Of a DNA stretch of 39,228 nucleotides, positions 7,596 through 17,297 are shown piece by piece; positions within the stretch are counted from its first letter, which is position 1; every line of letters starts with the position of its first letter. The stretch is taken from positions 1-39,228 of the forward strand of contig JAHEXT010000002.1 of the NCBI GenBank assembly GCA_023251945.1, read 5' to 3'. Origin of the DNA: Actinomycetes bacterium (GTDB taxonomy: Bacteria > Actinomycetota > Thermoleophilia > Gaiellales > Gaiellaceae). A model generated the notes under the pieces. It had not been told where the DNA came from. It ran no database searches and worked only from the letters and a program-made list of their open reading frames with translations. The translations under genes were made by a program, and so were the position numbers.

Positions 7596-9754
7596 CCCGC
7601 TTCGTCCTCCGCCACCGCTGGCTCGTTCTCGCGGGATGGCTTGCGGTCTTCTTCGTTTCGGCCGTTGCCTCGTCTCGGCTCGCCGGCCTGCTGACGAACC
7701 GCTTCACCTTGCCCGGAACGGACACGCGCCGCGCCGAGGTGATCCTGGAGGACCAGTTCGGCCAGCGCTCCACGGGCTCGTTCACGATCGTCGTCCAGTC
7801 CGCCGGGAACGCCCACTCCCTCGTCCCGGAGGTACGCGCGGCGGCGCAGAGGGCGGCGGGCGAGCTGCCCACGGGTCGTCTGGTCGCCGTGACGCCGCTC
7901 ACGGAGGACGTCGTCAGCGCGCAGATCGTCTCCAAGCTCGAGCCGGCAGACTCCAAGGGCCACACGGACGACATGCGCGCGGCCATCGGCCCGATCCCGG
8001 GCGCGACCGTCTACGTCACCGGCCAGGCGGCGATCGAGCACGACCTGGACCCGGTCTTCGGCAACGATCTGATCAAGGGAGAGCTGATCGCGATCCCGAT
8101 CGCTCTGGCGATTCTCGTCTTCACGTTCGGGACGCTCGCCTTTCTGCTGCCGTTCATGTTTGCGCTCGTGACGATCCCGACCACGCTCGCGATCGTCTTC
8201 GTCTTCGCCAACTTCATGGAGCTCTCCACATACCTGCAGAACCTCGTCTCGCTCATCGGGCTCGGGATCGCGGTCGACTACTCGCTGCTGATCGTCTACC
8301 GCTTCCGCGAGGAGATGCGGCGCGGCGCCTCGCGCGACGATGCCATCGTCAAGACCATGGCGACCGCCGGCCGGGCCGTCGTCTTCAGCGGCACGGCTGT
8401 CGCCATCGGCCTCGCGATGCTCCTCTTCATGCCGCTGCCGTTCATGCGCGGGTTCGGCGTCGGAGGCCTCTTCATCCCCGCCGTGTCGGTTCTCGCGGCG
8501 ATCACGTTCCTCCCCGTCCTGCTCTCGCTGCTTGGGGAGCGGCTCGACCGTGGCCGGCTGATGCCGCGCAGCTGGCTCGAGCACCGCGCAGACCACGAGC
8601 GGGGGTTCTGGGCGGCTCTCGCGCGCTTCATCATGCGCTACCCGAAGCTCGTCGCCGGTGCGACGTCGGGCTTCCTCCTCCTGCTCACGCTCCCCTTCCT
8701 CAGCCTCCAGCTCGGGCCGGGTTCCAACGAGGGCATCCCGCGAAATCTCGAGGCGGTGCAGGGATACGACGTGCTCACCGCGGCCGTTGGGGCAGGAGCG
8801 GTCGCTCCGACGAACATCGTCGTCGACACCGGGCAAGCTGGAGGCGCCGGGGGTGCCGCGATCGGCACCGCCCTCGACACGTTGTCGCGGCGACTGCAGG
8901 CTGATCCCGAGGTCTCGGCCGTGCAGTTCGATCCCGACAGTGCGCAGTACGTCGACAAGACCGGCCGCTACCTGAACATCGAGGTGATCGGGAAGGACGA
9001 CTACGGAAAGCCCGCGAGCCTCGACTTCGTCACGCGACTCCGCGACGACATCATCCCCGCGTCGGACTTCCCCGGAAGCGCCGCGGTCTACGCGGGCGGG
9101 GGGCCGCCCGGCGGCAAGGACTTTCTCGATCTCACGTACAGCTGGTTCCCGTGGCTGCTTGCCGTCGTGCTGATGGCGACGTTCTTCTTGCTCATGCGCG
9201 CGTTCCGCTCCGTCGTTCTGCCGCTCAAGGCGATCATCCTCAACCTCCTGTCGATTGGAGCCGCGTACGGCCTGCTCGTCGTCGTCTTCAAGTGGGGGGC
9301 GGGCGAGTGGGTCGGCCTGATCGCGTACGACCAGATCGAAGGCTGGGTACCGGTCTTCCTGTTCGCAATGCTGTTCGGTCTCTCGATGGACTACGAGGTC
9401 TTCCTCGTCAGCCGCATGCGCGAGGAGTGGGACAACGGAGCCACGAACGAGGAGGCCATCGTGCTCGGCCTGACGAAGACGGGCAGGCTCGTCACCGCAG
9501 CCGGGCTCATCATGTTCGCCGCGTTCATGGGCTTCCTTGCCGGCTCGATCGTCGGTCTGCAGCAGTTCGGCTTCGGGCTCGCCGCCGCGATCCTGATCGA
9601 CGTGACGATCGTGCGGGCTCTGCTCGTCCCGAGCGCGATGAAGCTGTTCGGCAAGTGGAACTGGTGGATGCCGGAGGGCCTGGCTCGCGTCGTGCGGGTC
9701 GAGCCGTCCCCTCTCGGCGAGCACCACCCCGCGCTCCAGCCCGGCGGCCGGTAG
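7583..9754 (+). CDS. MMPL (RND-like) family transporter
   Basis: 723 aa from ATG 7583; two 6-TM blocks, LIGLGIAVDYSLLIVYRFREE and MLFGLSMDYEVFLVSRMREEW motifs. Confidence 0.93.
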   Translation: MERLTRFVLRHRWLVLAGWLAVFFVSAVASSRLAGLLTNRFTLPGTDTRRAEVILEDQFGQRSTGSFTIVVQSAGNAHSLVPEVRAAAQRAAGELPTGRLVAVTPLTEDVVSAQIVSKLEPADSKGHTDDMRAAIGPIPGATVYVTGQAAIEHDLDPVFGNDLIKGELIAIPIALAILVFTFGTLAFLLPFMFALVTIPTTLAIVFVFANFMELSTYLQNLVSLIGLGIAVDYSLLIVYRFREEMRRGASRDDAIVKTMATAGRAVVFSGTAVAIGLAMLLFMPLPFMRGFGVGGLFIPAVSVLAAITFLPVLLSLLGERLDRGRLMPRSWLEHRADHERGFWAALARFIMRYPKLVAGATSGFLLLLTLPFLSLQLGPGSNEGIPRNLEAVQGYDVLTAAVGAGAVAPTNIVVDTGQAGGAGGAAIGTALDTLSRRLQADPEVSAVQFDPDSAQYVDKTGRYLNIEVIGKDDYGKPASLDFVTRLRDDIIPASDFPGSAAVYAGGGPPGGKDFLDLTYSWFPWLLAVVLMATFFLLMRAFRSVVLPLKAIILNLLSIGAAYGLLVVVFKWGAGEWVGLIAYDQIEGWVPVFLFAMLFGLSMDYEVFLVSRMREEWDNGATNEEAIVLGLTKTGRLVTAAGLIMFAAFMGFLAGSIVGLQQFGFGLAAAILIDVTIVRALLVPSAMKLFGKWNWWMPEGLARVVRVEPSPLGEHHPALQPGGR

Positions 9755-9775
9755 AGCGTTCAGCCGGACCGCCGT

Positions 9776-9781
9776 TACAGT
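9776..9781 (+). promoter_or_regulatory. -10 element, TACAGT, 6 nt before the rfbA start
   Basis: TACAGT-CCCGGC-GTG; leaderless-type spacing. Confidence 0.5.
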
Positions 9782-9787
9782 CCCGGC

Positions 9788-10582
9788 GTGCAGCCGAAGG
9801 GCCTGATCTGCGCCGGCGGGGAGGCGACGCGTCTCGGGGAGCTGACGCGGGTCGCGAACAAGCACCTCCTGCCGGTCGGCCGCTGGCCGATGATCTACTA
9901 CCCGCTCCAGCTTCTCCAGCTCGCGGGCATCCGCGACGTGCTCCTCGTCACCGGCAAGGGCCACGCAGGGCAGATGATCGACCTCCTCGGCGACGGGCGG
10001 CTTGCCCCCCGGGGCGGTGGTGACCCCATCCTGGAGCTCGATCTCACGTACAAGGTGCAGACGGAGCCGGGAGGAATCGCGCAGGTGGTCGGCATGGCCC
10101 GCGACTTCGCGGGAAGCGGCCCGCTCGTCGTCGTGCTCGGCGACAACATCTTCGAGTACGCGCAATCGGACGCGATCGTGGAGTGGGCGGAGGACGCTCG
10201 CGGTGCGCAGATCTTCGTCGCCCAGGTGCCCGACCCCGAGAACTTCGGCGTCGTCGTGTACGGGGAGGACGGGCGCGTGGCCGACATCGTCGAGAAGGCC
10301 GGAGTCGTCGACACCCGCTACGCGGAGCCGCCGACTGCGCATGCGGTCGTCGGTCTGTACTGCTACCCGGCGGACGTCTTCGGCGTGATCGCGTCGCTCG
10401 AGCCGTCGAGTCGCGGAGAGCTCGAGATCTCCGACGTCAACCGCCACTACGCGGTCGAGGGTCGCCTCGATGCCGTCGAGGTCGCGGGCTGGTGGGAGGA
10501 CGCCGGCAAGCACTGGCAGCACCTGGCCGACATCGGAAGCCGGATCGAGGAGACCGGGGCGAACAAGAGGAACCGCACGTGA
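9788..10582 (+). CDS. rfbA: Glucose-1-phosphate thymidylyltransferase (sugar nucleotidyltransferase)
   Basis: 264 aa; LICAGGEATRLGELTRVANKHLLPVGRWPMIYYPL; followed by rfbC/D/B homologs. Confidence 0.88.
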   Translation: MQPKGLICAGGEATRLGELTRVANKHLLPVGRWPMIYYPLQLLQLAGIRDVLLVTGKGHAGQMIDLLGDGRLAPRGGGDPILELDLTYKVQTEPGGIAQVVGMARDFAGSGPLVVVLGDNIFEYAQSDAIVEWAEDARGAQIFVAQVPDPENFGVVVYGEDGRVADIVEKAGVVDTRYAEPPTAHAVVGLYCYPADVFGVIASLEPSSRGELEISDVNRHYAVEGRLDAVEVAGWWEDAGKHWQHLADIGSRIEETGANKRNRT

Positions 10583-11043
10583 TCGACGGCATCCTCCGGC
10601 TTCCGCTCGAGGTCTACGAGGACGAGCGCGGCTGGTTCTGCGAGCTCCGCCGAGACAGCGGCCTTCCCGCGCCGATGGTGCAGACGAACGTCTCGTTCTC
10701 GCGGGAGGGCGTGGTCCGAGGGCTCCACTACCACGAGCGGGGCCAGGACGACCTCTTCGTCTGTCTTCGAGGGACGGCCCGGGTGGTCGTCCTCGACCGG
10801 GAGACGGGTGAGACCTTCAGCGAGGACATCGGCGACGAGAATCGCGTCGCGCTCTACATCCCCGGAATCCATGCCCACGGGTTCGAGGCGCTGACGGACG
10901 TCCTCTTCTGCTACCACGTGACTGCCGAGTACGACCTAGCCGACCCCGACGAGCACACGATTCCCTGGAACGACCCGCGCGTCGCGCATCTGTGGAGCAC
11001 AACCGCCCCGATCCTGTCCGCGCGGGACGCCGTCGTGTCCTGA
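10579..11043 (+). CDS. rfbC: dTDP-4-dehydrorhamnose 3,5-epimerase family protein
   Basis: 154 aa from GTG overlapping the rfbA stop; QTNVSFSREGVVRGLHYHERGQDD, YIPGIHAHGFEALTD. Confidence 0.88.
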   Translation: MIDGILRLPLEVYEDERGWFCELRRDSGLPAPMVQTNVSFSREGVVRGLHYHERGQDDLFVCLRGTARVVVLDRETGETFSEDIGDENRVALYIPGIHAHGFEALTDVLFCYHVTAEYDLADPDEHTIPWNDPRVAHLWSTTAPILSARDAVVS

Positions 11044-11831
11044 TCACGGGCGCCCGCGGCCAGCTCGGCCACGCGCTCGCCGATGCGTTCGCGGACGACG
11101 ACCTCGTTGCGCTGAGCCACGAGGACTGGGACGTGACCCTGCCCGCGCCGGCGGGGCTCCAGCCGCCGGACCTCGTGCTGCACGCTGCGGCCTGGACGGA
11201 CGTGGACGGCGCCGAGGCGGATCCGCAGGGAGCATCGGCCGTGAACGTAGGGGGCACCGCGAACGCCGCCGCGCTGGGCGCCCAGCTCGTCCTCTTCTCG
11301 ACCGACTACGTGTTCGACGGACGCAAGAGCGAGCCGTACGTCGAGTCGGACAGCGCGAACCCGCTCTCCGCGTATGGGCGGTCGAAGCTGCACGCCGAGG
11401 CCGTCGCCGGAGAGGACGCCTGGGTCGTCCGCTCCTCGTGGCTCTATGGCCCGACCGGGCACAACTTCCTGCGGACGATGCTCCGACTCGGCGCCGAGCG
11501 CGAGGAGGTTGCGGTCGTCGACGACCAGCGCGGCTGCCCGACCTACGTCGGCCATCTGGCGCCGGCCGTCCGCGAGCTAGTGGACGCGAACCGGCCGCGA
11601 GGGGTATGGCACGTCGCCGCGAGCGGGGATTGCACGTGGGCCGACTTCGCGGAGGCGATCTTCGCCGAGGCGAGCCTCGCATGCCGCGTGCGACGGATCA
11701 CGTCCGAAGAGCTCGGCCGCCCGGCACCGCGTCCCGCCTACGCGGTGCTCCGCAGCGAACGGCCTGACGCGCCCGTCCTCCCGCACTGGCGCAAGGGCCT
11801 GCGCGCGTGCCTCGCGGAGATGGGGCGCTAG
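10992..11831 (+). CDS. rfbD: dTDP-4-dehydrorhamnose reductase
   Basis: 279 aa (start uncertain); VLITGARGQLGHAL, STDYVFDG, YGRSKLHAE. Confidence 0.9.
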   Translation: MEHNRPDPVRAGRRRVLITGARGQLGHALADAFADDDLVALSHEDWDVTLPAPAGLQPPDLVLHAAAWTDVDGAEADPQGASAVNVGGTANAAALGAQLVLFSTDYVFDGRKSEPYVESDSANPLSAYGRSKLHAEAVAGEDAWVVRSSWLYGPTGHNFLRTMLRLGAEREEVAVVDDQRGCPTYVGHLAPAVRELVDANRPRGVWHVAASGDCTWADFAEAIFAEASLACRVRRITSEELGRPAPRPAYAVLRSERPDAPVLPHWRKGLRACLAEMGR

Positions 11832-11842
11832 CCTTTCGCCAG

Positions 11843-12841
11843 ATGCGCCTTCTCGTCACCGGCGGAGCCGGGTTCATCGGCTCCAACTTCGTCCACTATT
11901 GGCTCGAGCGTCACCCCGACGACCACGTCGTCGTCTACGACCTCCTCACCTACGCGGGCAATCGGCCGAACCTCGCTGCCGTGGAGGACCGGATCGCCTT
12001 CGTCCAGGGCGACATCTGCGATCGGGACCTGGCCGAGCAGACGCTCCGCGTCGAGGAGATCGACGTCGTTGTCAACTTCGCGGCCGAGTCGCATAACAGC
12101 CTCGCCGTCGTCGATCCGACGCGGTTCTTCCGCACGAACGTCCTCGGGACTCAGACCCTGCTCGACGCGGCGCGAGCGGCGGGAGTCGAGCGCTTCCACC
12201 ACGTGTCCACGTGCGAGGTCTACGGCGACCTCCCGCTCGACTCCGAGGAGGTGTTCCACGAGGACTCGCCGTACCGGCCGCGGACGCCGTACAACGCGTC
12301 GAAGGCAGGAGCAGACCACGCCGTCCGCGCCTACTTCGAGACCTTCGGTCTGCCGGGGACGATCACGAACTGCTCGAACAACTACGGCTACTACCAGTTC
12401 CCCGAGAAGGTGATCCCGCTCTTCACGACCAACGCGCTCGACGACAAGCCGTTGCCCCTGTACGCGTCGACCGGGAACAGACGCGAGTGGCTGCACGTGC
12501 TCGACCACTGCGCGGCGATCGACCTCGTGCTCCGCGAGGGTCGGGCGGGGGAGACGTACAACGTCGGGTCGGGCCTCGAGGCCTCGATCGAGGAAATCGC
12601 CGACCTCGTGCTCGAGCTGACGGGAAAGCCGCAGTCGCTGAAGACGATCGTTCCCGACCGGCCGGGGCACGATCGCCGCTATCTGCTCGACGCGACGAAG
12701 ATCCGGCGCGAGCTCGGCTGGGAGCCCTCGCATGCCTGGCGCGAGGGGCTCGCCGAGACGGTTGCCTGGTACGCGGCCAACCGGCAGTGGTGGGAGCCGC
12801 TCAGGGAGCGCGCTCCGGTCGAAGAGACCGCCTGGCGCTAA
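11843..12841 (+). CDS. rfbB: dTDP-glucose 4,6-dehydratase
   Basis: 332 aa; MRLLVTGGAGFIGSNFVHY, YNASKAGADH, NCSNNYGYYQFPEKVIPL. Confidence 0.95.
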   Translation: MRLLVTGGAGFIGSNFVHYWLERHPDDHVVVYDLLTYAGNRPNLAAVEDRIAFVQGDICDRDLAEQTLRVEEIDVVVNFAAESHNSLAVVDPTRFFRTNVLGTQTLLDAARAAGVERFHHVSTCEVYGDLPLDSEEVFHEDSPYRPRTPYNASKAGADHAVRAYFETFGLPGTITNCSNNYGYYQFPEKVIPLFTTNALDDKPLPLYASTGNRREWLHVLDHCAAIDLVLREGRAGETYNVGSGLEASIEEIADLVLELTGKPQSLKTIVPDRPGHDRRYLLDATKIRRELGWEPSHAWREGLAETVAWYAANRQWWEPLRERAPVEETAWR

Positions 12842-12872
12842 GACCTCGGCTCATGCTGAACCGAACTCTGCC

Positions 12873-12899
12873 TCAAGGGCTGTGCCGATCTGCCGAGAA
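12873..12899 (+). promoter_or_regulatory. Candidate FliA/WhiG (sigma-28 type) promoter: TCAA-N15-GCCGAGAA
   Basis: Exact 15-nt spacer between TCAA (12873-12876) and GCCGAGAA (12892-12899), upstream of the SpoIID-like gene. Confidence 0.4.
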
Positions 12900-12939
12900 C
12901 ACAGACGGTTAACCAATCGGAGCTAGCCTGATTTCGGCC

Positions 12940-14547
12940 GTGCGTCTCTCATTCGCCCTCTCTGCTCTCGTCGCGCTAGCCGCCGCAACGGCGTCCGCTC
13001 AGTCGGTCCAACCCGCACCCGTGCCCGGCGAGGCCGTGTTCGTCGTCTCGGGGCGTGGCTACGGCCACGGCGTGGGGATGAGCCAGTACGGCGCCTTCGG
13101 CATGGCGAACGAGGGGTACACCTACGACGAGATCCTCGCCTACTACTACACGGGGACGAAGCTCGGCCGTGCCGCGGCAAAGGAGGTACGCGTGCTGCTC
13201 GCCGAGGGGAGGCGGGCCGTGACGATCTCCTCGACGGTGCCATACACCGCCGTCGACGCGGCTGGGACGACGTACCGGCTCCCGGCGGGGCCGCTCGAGC
13301 TCAGGGCCAACCTGAGCGTGCCGACGGCCGAAGGGCTCGCACAGGCCGTCTCTCCCCTCGTCCTTCGCCCCGGGAAGGGAGCACCCCTCTCGCTCGACGG
13401 GCGCCTCTACCGCGGCCGCCTTCAACTGACGGTCCAGAGCGCGTTCCTGCAGGTCGTCGACTTCGTCGAAGTCGAGGCCTATCTGCAAGGGGTCGTCGCC
13501 GGCGAGATGCCTTACAGGTGGCCGATGGAAGCTCTCCAGGCACAGGCGGTCGCCGCGCGCTCGTACGCGCTCGCGAACCTCGTCCAGGGCAAGGCCTTCG
13601 ACCTCTACGCCGACCAGCGAAGCCAGGTCTACGTGGGCGTCACCGGCGAGCAGACGCGAACCTCGGACGCGGTGCGAGCGACTGCAGGCGAGATCGTCAC
13701 CTACGGCGGGAGGGTGGCCTCGACTCTCTACTTCTCGTCCTCGGGCGGCAAGACTGCCAGCGCGGCCGACGTCTTCGGGGTTGCCATCCCGTACCTCCTC
13801 TCCCGGCCCGACCCGTGGGACACGGCATCTCCGTATCACCGCTGGGGTCCGGTCCTGATCGGCGCCCGCACGGTCCAGGCGAAGCTCGGGCTCGAGGCGC
13901 GGGTTCTCGACGCCGCCGGAGTGCCGACACCGTCCGGCCGGCTGCGTGCGCTCACTCTCCAGACCACCGGAGGATCGGAGACCGTTCCCTCCGGCCTCCT
14001 GCGCACCGGCCTCGGGCTGCGATCGACGTGGATCACGATCGGCGTCCTCCGACTCGACCGTCCGCGCGGCCCGGTCGTGTTCGGCTCGTCACTTCGGGTG
14101 AGCGGAGTCGCGCGTGGGCTCGCGTCACCGCTGCTCTCGGCGTCCCTCGACGGGTCCACCTGGACGCCGGTCGGCGAGCTCCAGCCGCAGACCGGCGGGA
14201 GCGTCTCTCTCCAGGTCAAGCCGGGACGGACCACGCGGTACCGGATCGAGGTCGAGGGAGCCGCGTCGCCCGCGCTCCTGGTTCGCGTCGCGCCCCGCGT
14301 GCGGTTGACCCAGCCGGCCGAGCCTCGTGTGCTTTCGGGAACCGTTCGCCCTCGGCTCGCAGGAGCGTTCGTGACGATCGAGCGTCAGGAGTCCGGTGCG
14401 TGGGCGGCTGTCGCCGAGGCTGTCGTGGACGATTCGGGAGCGTTTCGCGCCGAGCTCGATCTCGTCCCGGGCAGCTATCGCGCCCGCATAGCTCCCACGG
14501 ACGGCTTCGCCGAGGGCGTGACGGCCGTGCTCGCGGTCACGGGATGA
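12940..14547 (+). CDS. SpoIID/LytB domain-containing protein
   Basis: 535 aa; signal peptide; GRGYGHGVGMSQYGAFGMANEGYTYDEILAYYYTGT and GVVAGEMPYRWPMEALQAQAVAARSYALAN. Confidence 0.92.
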   Translation: MRLSFALSALVALAAATASAQSVQPAPVPGEAVFVVSGRGYGHGVGMSQYGAFGMANEGYTYDEILAYYYTGTKLGRAAAKEVRVLLAEGRRAVTISSTVPYTAVDAAGTTYRLPAGPLELRANLSVPTAEGLAQAVSPLVLRPGKGAPLSLDGRLYRGRLQLTVQSAFLQVVDFVEVEAYLQGVVAGEMPYRWPMEALQAQAVAARSYALANLVQGKAFDLYADQRSQVYVGVTGEQTRTSDAVRATAGEIVTYGGRVASTLYFSSSGGKTASAADVFGVAIPYLLSRPDPWDTASPYHRWGPVLIGARTVQAKLGLEARVLDAAGVPTPSGRLRALTLQTTGGSETVPSGLLRTGLGLRSTWITIGVLRLDRPRGPVVFGSSLRVSGVARGLASPLLSASLDGSTWTPVGELQPQTGGSVSLQVKPGRTTRYRIEVEGAASPALLVRVAPRVRLTQPAEPRVLSGTVRPRLAGAFVTIERQESGAWAAVAEAVVDDSGAFRAELDLVPGSYRARIAPTDGFAEGVTAVLAVTG

Positions 14548-16184
14548 GGCGCACGCTTGCCTGCGTCGCGGCGCTCGCCGCCTGGCTCGCCGTTCCCGCG
14601 AGCGCGGACGCCGCCCGGTTCGCGATCGGCCTTGCTCCCGGTGCGAAGACCTCGGCCGTCGCGGACGCCGTGGCCCGCCTGGCAGTATCCCGCCCCGAGC
14701 GTCTCGCACCGATTCCTGCGCTCGTCGTCGAGGCTCCCGCGGGGATGTCCTTCGCCGGAATCAGAGGGATCCGCTACGTGGAGCGTCTCGGTTCGCGGCA
14801 CCTCGCGCTCACACCGACGGATCCGTTCGTCTCCCGGCAGTGGTACCTGACGCAAAGCCGCTTCTACGAGCCCTGGCTGACACTTCCGGCGCTCGAGCCA
14901 ATCCCGGTCGCGGTGATCGATTCCGGCGTCGACGCAGGCCATCCGGAGCTCGCCGGGAAGGTTCTCGGCGCACGCAGCTTCGTCGGCGGATCCGCGCGAG
15001 TCGACACGCTCGGGCACGGCACGTTCGTTGCGGGGCTGATCGCGGCTGGCCTGGACAACGGCATCGGGATCGCGGGGCTCGCACCCTCGGCTGAGCTCCT
15101 GGTCGCCAAGGTCGTCACGGGCTCTCGAGCCATTCCTGTGGAGGCCGAGGCCCGCGCGGTCCGGTGGGCGGTCGAGAACGGCGCGCGGGTGATCAACATG
15201 AGCCTCGGCGGGCTGCGAGACCCGCTCGACCCGAGCCGCGACAGCTTCTCGCAGCTCGAGGCCGACGCCGTTTCCTACGCGGTCTCGAACGGTGTGGTCG
15301 TCGTGGCGGCCGTCGGAAACGCAGACCAGGCTCCGGTGAATCCGTGGCCGTACGCGAGCTATCCGGCGGCACTTCCGCACGTCCTCGGTGTCAGCGCGGT
15401 CGCTCAGAGCGGCGGCGTCCCGAAGTTCTCCAACCGCGATCGCATCTTCAACGACATGGCCGCGCCAGGGGAGCGGATTCTCTCGACATTCCCGCGCTCC
15501 CTGACCGCTCGCTTCCCCGCCTGCTCCGAGCAGGGCTACTCGAGCTGTGGGTCGGAGGACTACCGCGAAGCGCAGGGCACGTCGTTCGCCGCACCTCAGG
15601 TGAGCGCGGCCGCGGCGGTGCTCCTGAGCCTTCGCCCGGGGCTCCGGCCGGAGCAGGTCACCGCGATCCTCGAGCGCAGCGCGCAGGATCTCAGCCCCGC
15701 GACGGGTTGCGGCGGCTGCCCGCCCGGGCGCGACTACCTGTCCGGCTGGGGCCGGCTCGACGTGACGGCGGCAGTCGAGGCTCTCTCCCAGCCACTTCCG
15801 CTCAGCGACCGCTATGAGGCGAACGACGACGCGGGCTCACGAGCGTTCACCCTCTTCGGCGCCGACCGGCGGATCTACGCCACCGTGGACTTCTGGGACG
15901 ACCAGGACGACGTGTACGCGATCCGTCTCCGGGAGGGCCGCCGCGTGTACGTCGGCCTCACCGGCTCCGAGCCGAGCGCCGACCTGAGCCTCGCCCTCTG
16001 GCTTCCGGCTACGCGTTCGATCGAGAGCGTGAGCAGCTTCCGGCAGCGGGTTCGGGTCTCCGCACGCGCGGGCGGCCGCGAGTACTTCTCCTACCGGGCT
16101 CCAGCCACGGGCGATTACTTCGTGCAGGTCAGGATGTCCAATGCGGGGCTGACCCGCTATCGCCTGGCGATCGTCAAGGGCTGA
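14544..16184 (+). CDS. Secreted subtilisin-like S8 serine peptidase with C-terminal PPC-like domain
   Basis: 546 aa from ATG overlapping the SpoIID stop (ATGA); VAVIDSGVDAGHPELAG, LGHGTFVAGLIAA, GTSFAAPQVSAAAAVLLS. Confidence 0.93.
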   Translation: MRRTLACVAALAAWLAVPASADAARFAIGLAPGAKTSAVADAVARLAVSRPERLAPIPALVVEAPAGMSFAGIRGIRYVERLGSRHLALTPTDPFVSRQWYLTQSRFYEPWLTLPALEPIPVAVIDSGVDAGHPELAGKVLGARSFVGGSARVDTLGHGTFVAGLIAAGLDNGIGIAGLAPSAELLVAKVVTGSRAIPVEAEARAVRWAVENGARVINMSLGGLRDPLDPSRDSFSQLEADAVSYAVSNGVVVVAAVGNADQAPVNPWPYASYPAALPHVLGVSAVAQSGGVPKFSNRDRIFNDMAAPGERILSTFPRSLTARFPACSEQGYSSCGSEDYREAQGTSFAAPQVSAAAAVLLSLRPGLRPEQVTAILERSAQDLSPATGCGGCPPGRDYLSGWGRLDVTAAVEALSQPLPLSDRYEANDDAGSRAFTLFGADRRIYATVDFWDDQDDVYAIRLREGRRVYVGLTGSEPSADLSLALWLPATRSIESVSSFRQRVRVSARAGGREYFSYRAPATGDYFVQVRMSNAGLTRYRLAIVKG

Positions 16185-16254
16185 GCCCGTTTCTTGAGCG
16201 CCTCTTGAGCGCGCTCGAGCACGCTCTCCGTGAAATCGATCGAAAGGAGAAATC

Positions 16255-16647
16255 GTGCACGCGCTCATCGTCGTCACCCCGCCGGCTGAGGGCGGCCATC
16301 CCAGAACCGGAGACCGCATCAGCATCTTCCCCGGGTCGGCCGCCCCGGCCATGTACCCGGCGGGAACGCCGTTCTGGATCGGCTACGGCTTCGCCGCGGG
16401 GCCCGCAGGAGGCGCGCACAAGCCCCCGACGCTCGGCGCTGAGACGCGCTTCGAGCTCGAGGTCGACGGCGAGCGGGTTCGTCTCGAGACGGACGTGGAG
16501 ATGGACGCCGACGTTGCCGTCAGCAAGCTGGAGATCGCGAACTTTCCCGCTGGGCTCGAGCCCGGCTGGCACCGTTTCCTGGGGCGCTGGTACGACGACG
16601 GTACCCTCGTCCTCTCGAGCGACAGGACGATCCAGTTCGTGGGCTAG
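16255..16647 (+). CDS. Hypothetical protein
   Basis: 130 aa; RBS AAAGGAG upstream of GTG; ends at TAG just before the convergent acyltransferase. Confidence 0.65.
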   Translation: MHALIVVTPPAEGGHPRTGDRISIFPGSAAPAMYPAGTPFWIGYGFAAGPAGGAHKPPTLGAETRFELEVDGERVRLETDVEMDADVAVSKLEIANFPAGLEPGWHRFLGRWYDDGTLVLSSDRTIQFVG

Positions 16648-16649
16648 CG

Positions 16650-17297
16650 CTACTCCGGTAGCAGCTCGTCCGCGGGCACATCGCGCAGCACACGAGCGGG
16701 ATTCCCGACGACGATGACCCTGGGCGGCACGTCCTTCGTCACGACCGCCCCGGCGCCCACGAAGGCTTCCTCGCCGATCTCGACCCCCGGGCAGAGAATC
16801 GCGCCGCCCCCGACACGCGCCCCGCGGCGGATCGTCGGCCCTTTCATCAACTCGTGCCGCTGCTCCGTGCGGCCCATGTAGTTGTCGTTGGTCGTCACGA
16901 CGCGAGGGGCGATGAAGACGTGCTCCTCGAGCGTCGAGTACGCCGTGATGTACGCATCGGCCTGGATGCGCGTCATCGCTCCGACTGTCGTGTCGTTCTC
17001 GACGAGTGATCCCCTCCCGAGCACGACGTCGTCCCCGATCGTCACGCGCTCTCGGACGCACGACTGGTCGCCGAGGATGACCCTGGCGCCGATTCTGGAG
17101 CCGGCGAACACGATCGCGCCCGTCGAGACGACCGACCCCTCCCCGATCTCTGCAGGCGAGAGCGGCTCCCGCTTCGTCGTCGAACGGGGAGAGAGCGCGG
17201 GCTGCTTGCCAACGACGGCGTTCTCCATCACCTTCACGCCGTCGCCGAGCACCGTGCCCGGGTAGACGGTTGCCGAGGGGTGGACCTCAGTCGCCAT
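16650..17297 (-). CDS. Left-handed beta-helix acyltransferase (WbpD-like N-acetyltransferase)
   Basis: 215 aa from ATG 17297; hexapeptide repeats (IGEGSVVSTGAIVFAGSRIGARVILGD, VGGGAILCPGVEIGEEAFVGAGAVVTKDV). Confidence 0.85.
   Translation of the reverse strand: MATEVHPSATVYPGTVLGDGVKVMENAVVGKQPALSPRSTTKREPLSPAEIGEGSVVSTGAIVFAGSRIGARVILGDQSCVRERVTIGDDVVLGRGSLVENDTTVGAMTRIQADAYITAYSTLEEHVFIAPRVVTTNDNYMGRTEQRHELMKGPTIRRGARVGGGAILCPGVEIGEEAFVGAGAVVTKDVPPRVIVVGNPARVLRDVPADELLPE

Noticed and set aside
7502-10522. 1006-aa minus-strand ORF opposite MMPL/rfbA
   Set aside because: Antisense shadow of high-GC coding sequence: D/E/R/H-rich, no recognisable domain, and the plus strand encodes clear families.
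10992-11043. 52-bp overlap between rfbC and rfbD as a special overlapping-gene case
   Set aside because: Most likely an over-extended rfbD start; the NAD-binding motif begins close to the rfbC stop.
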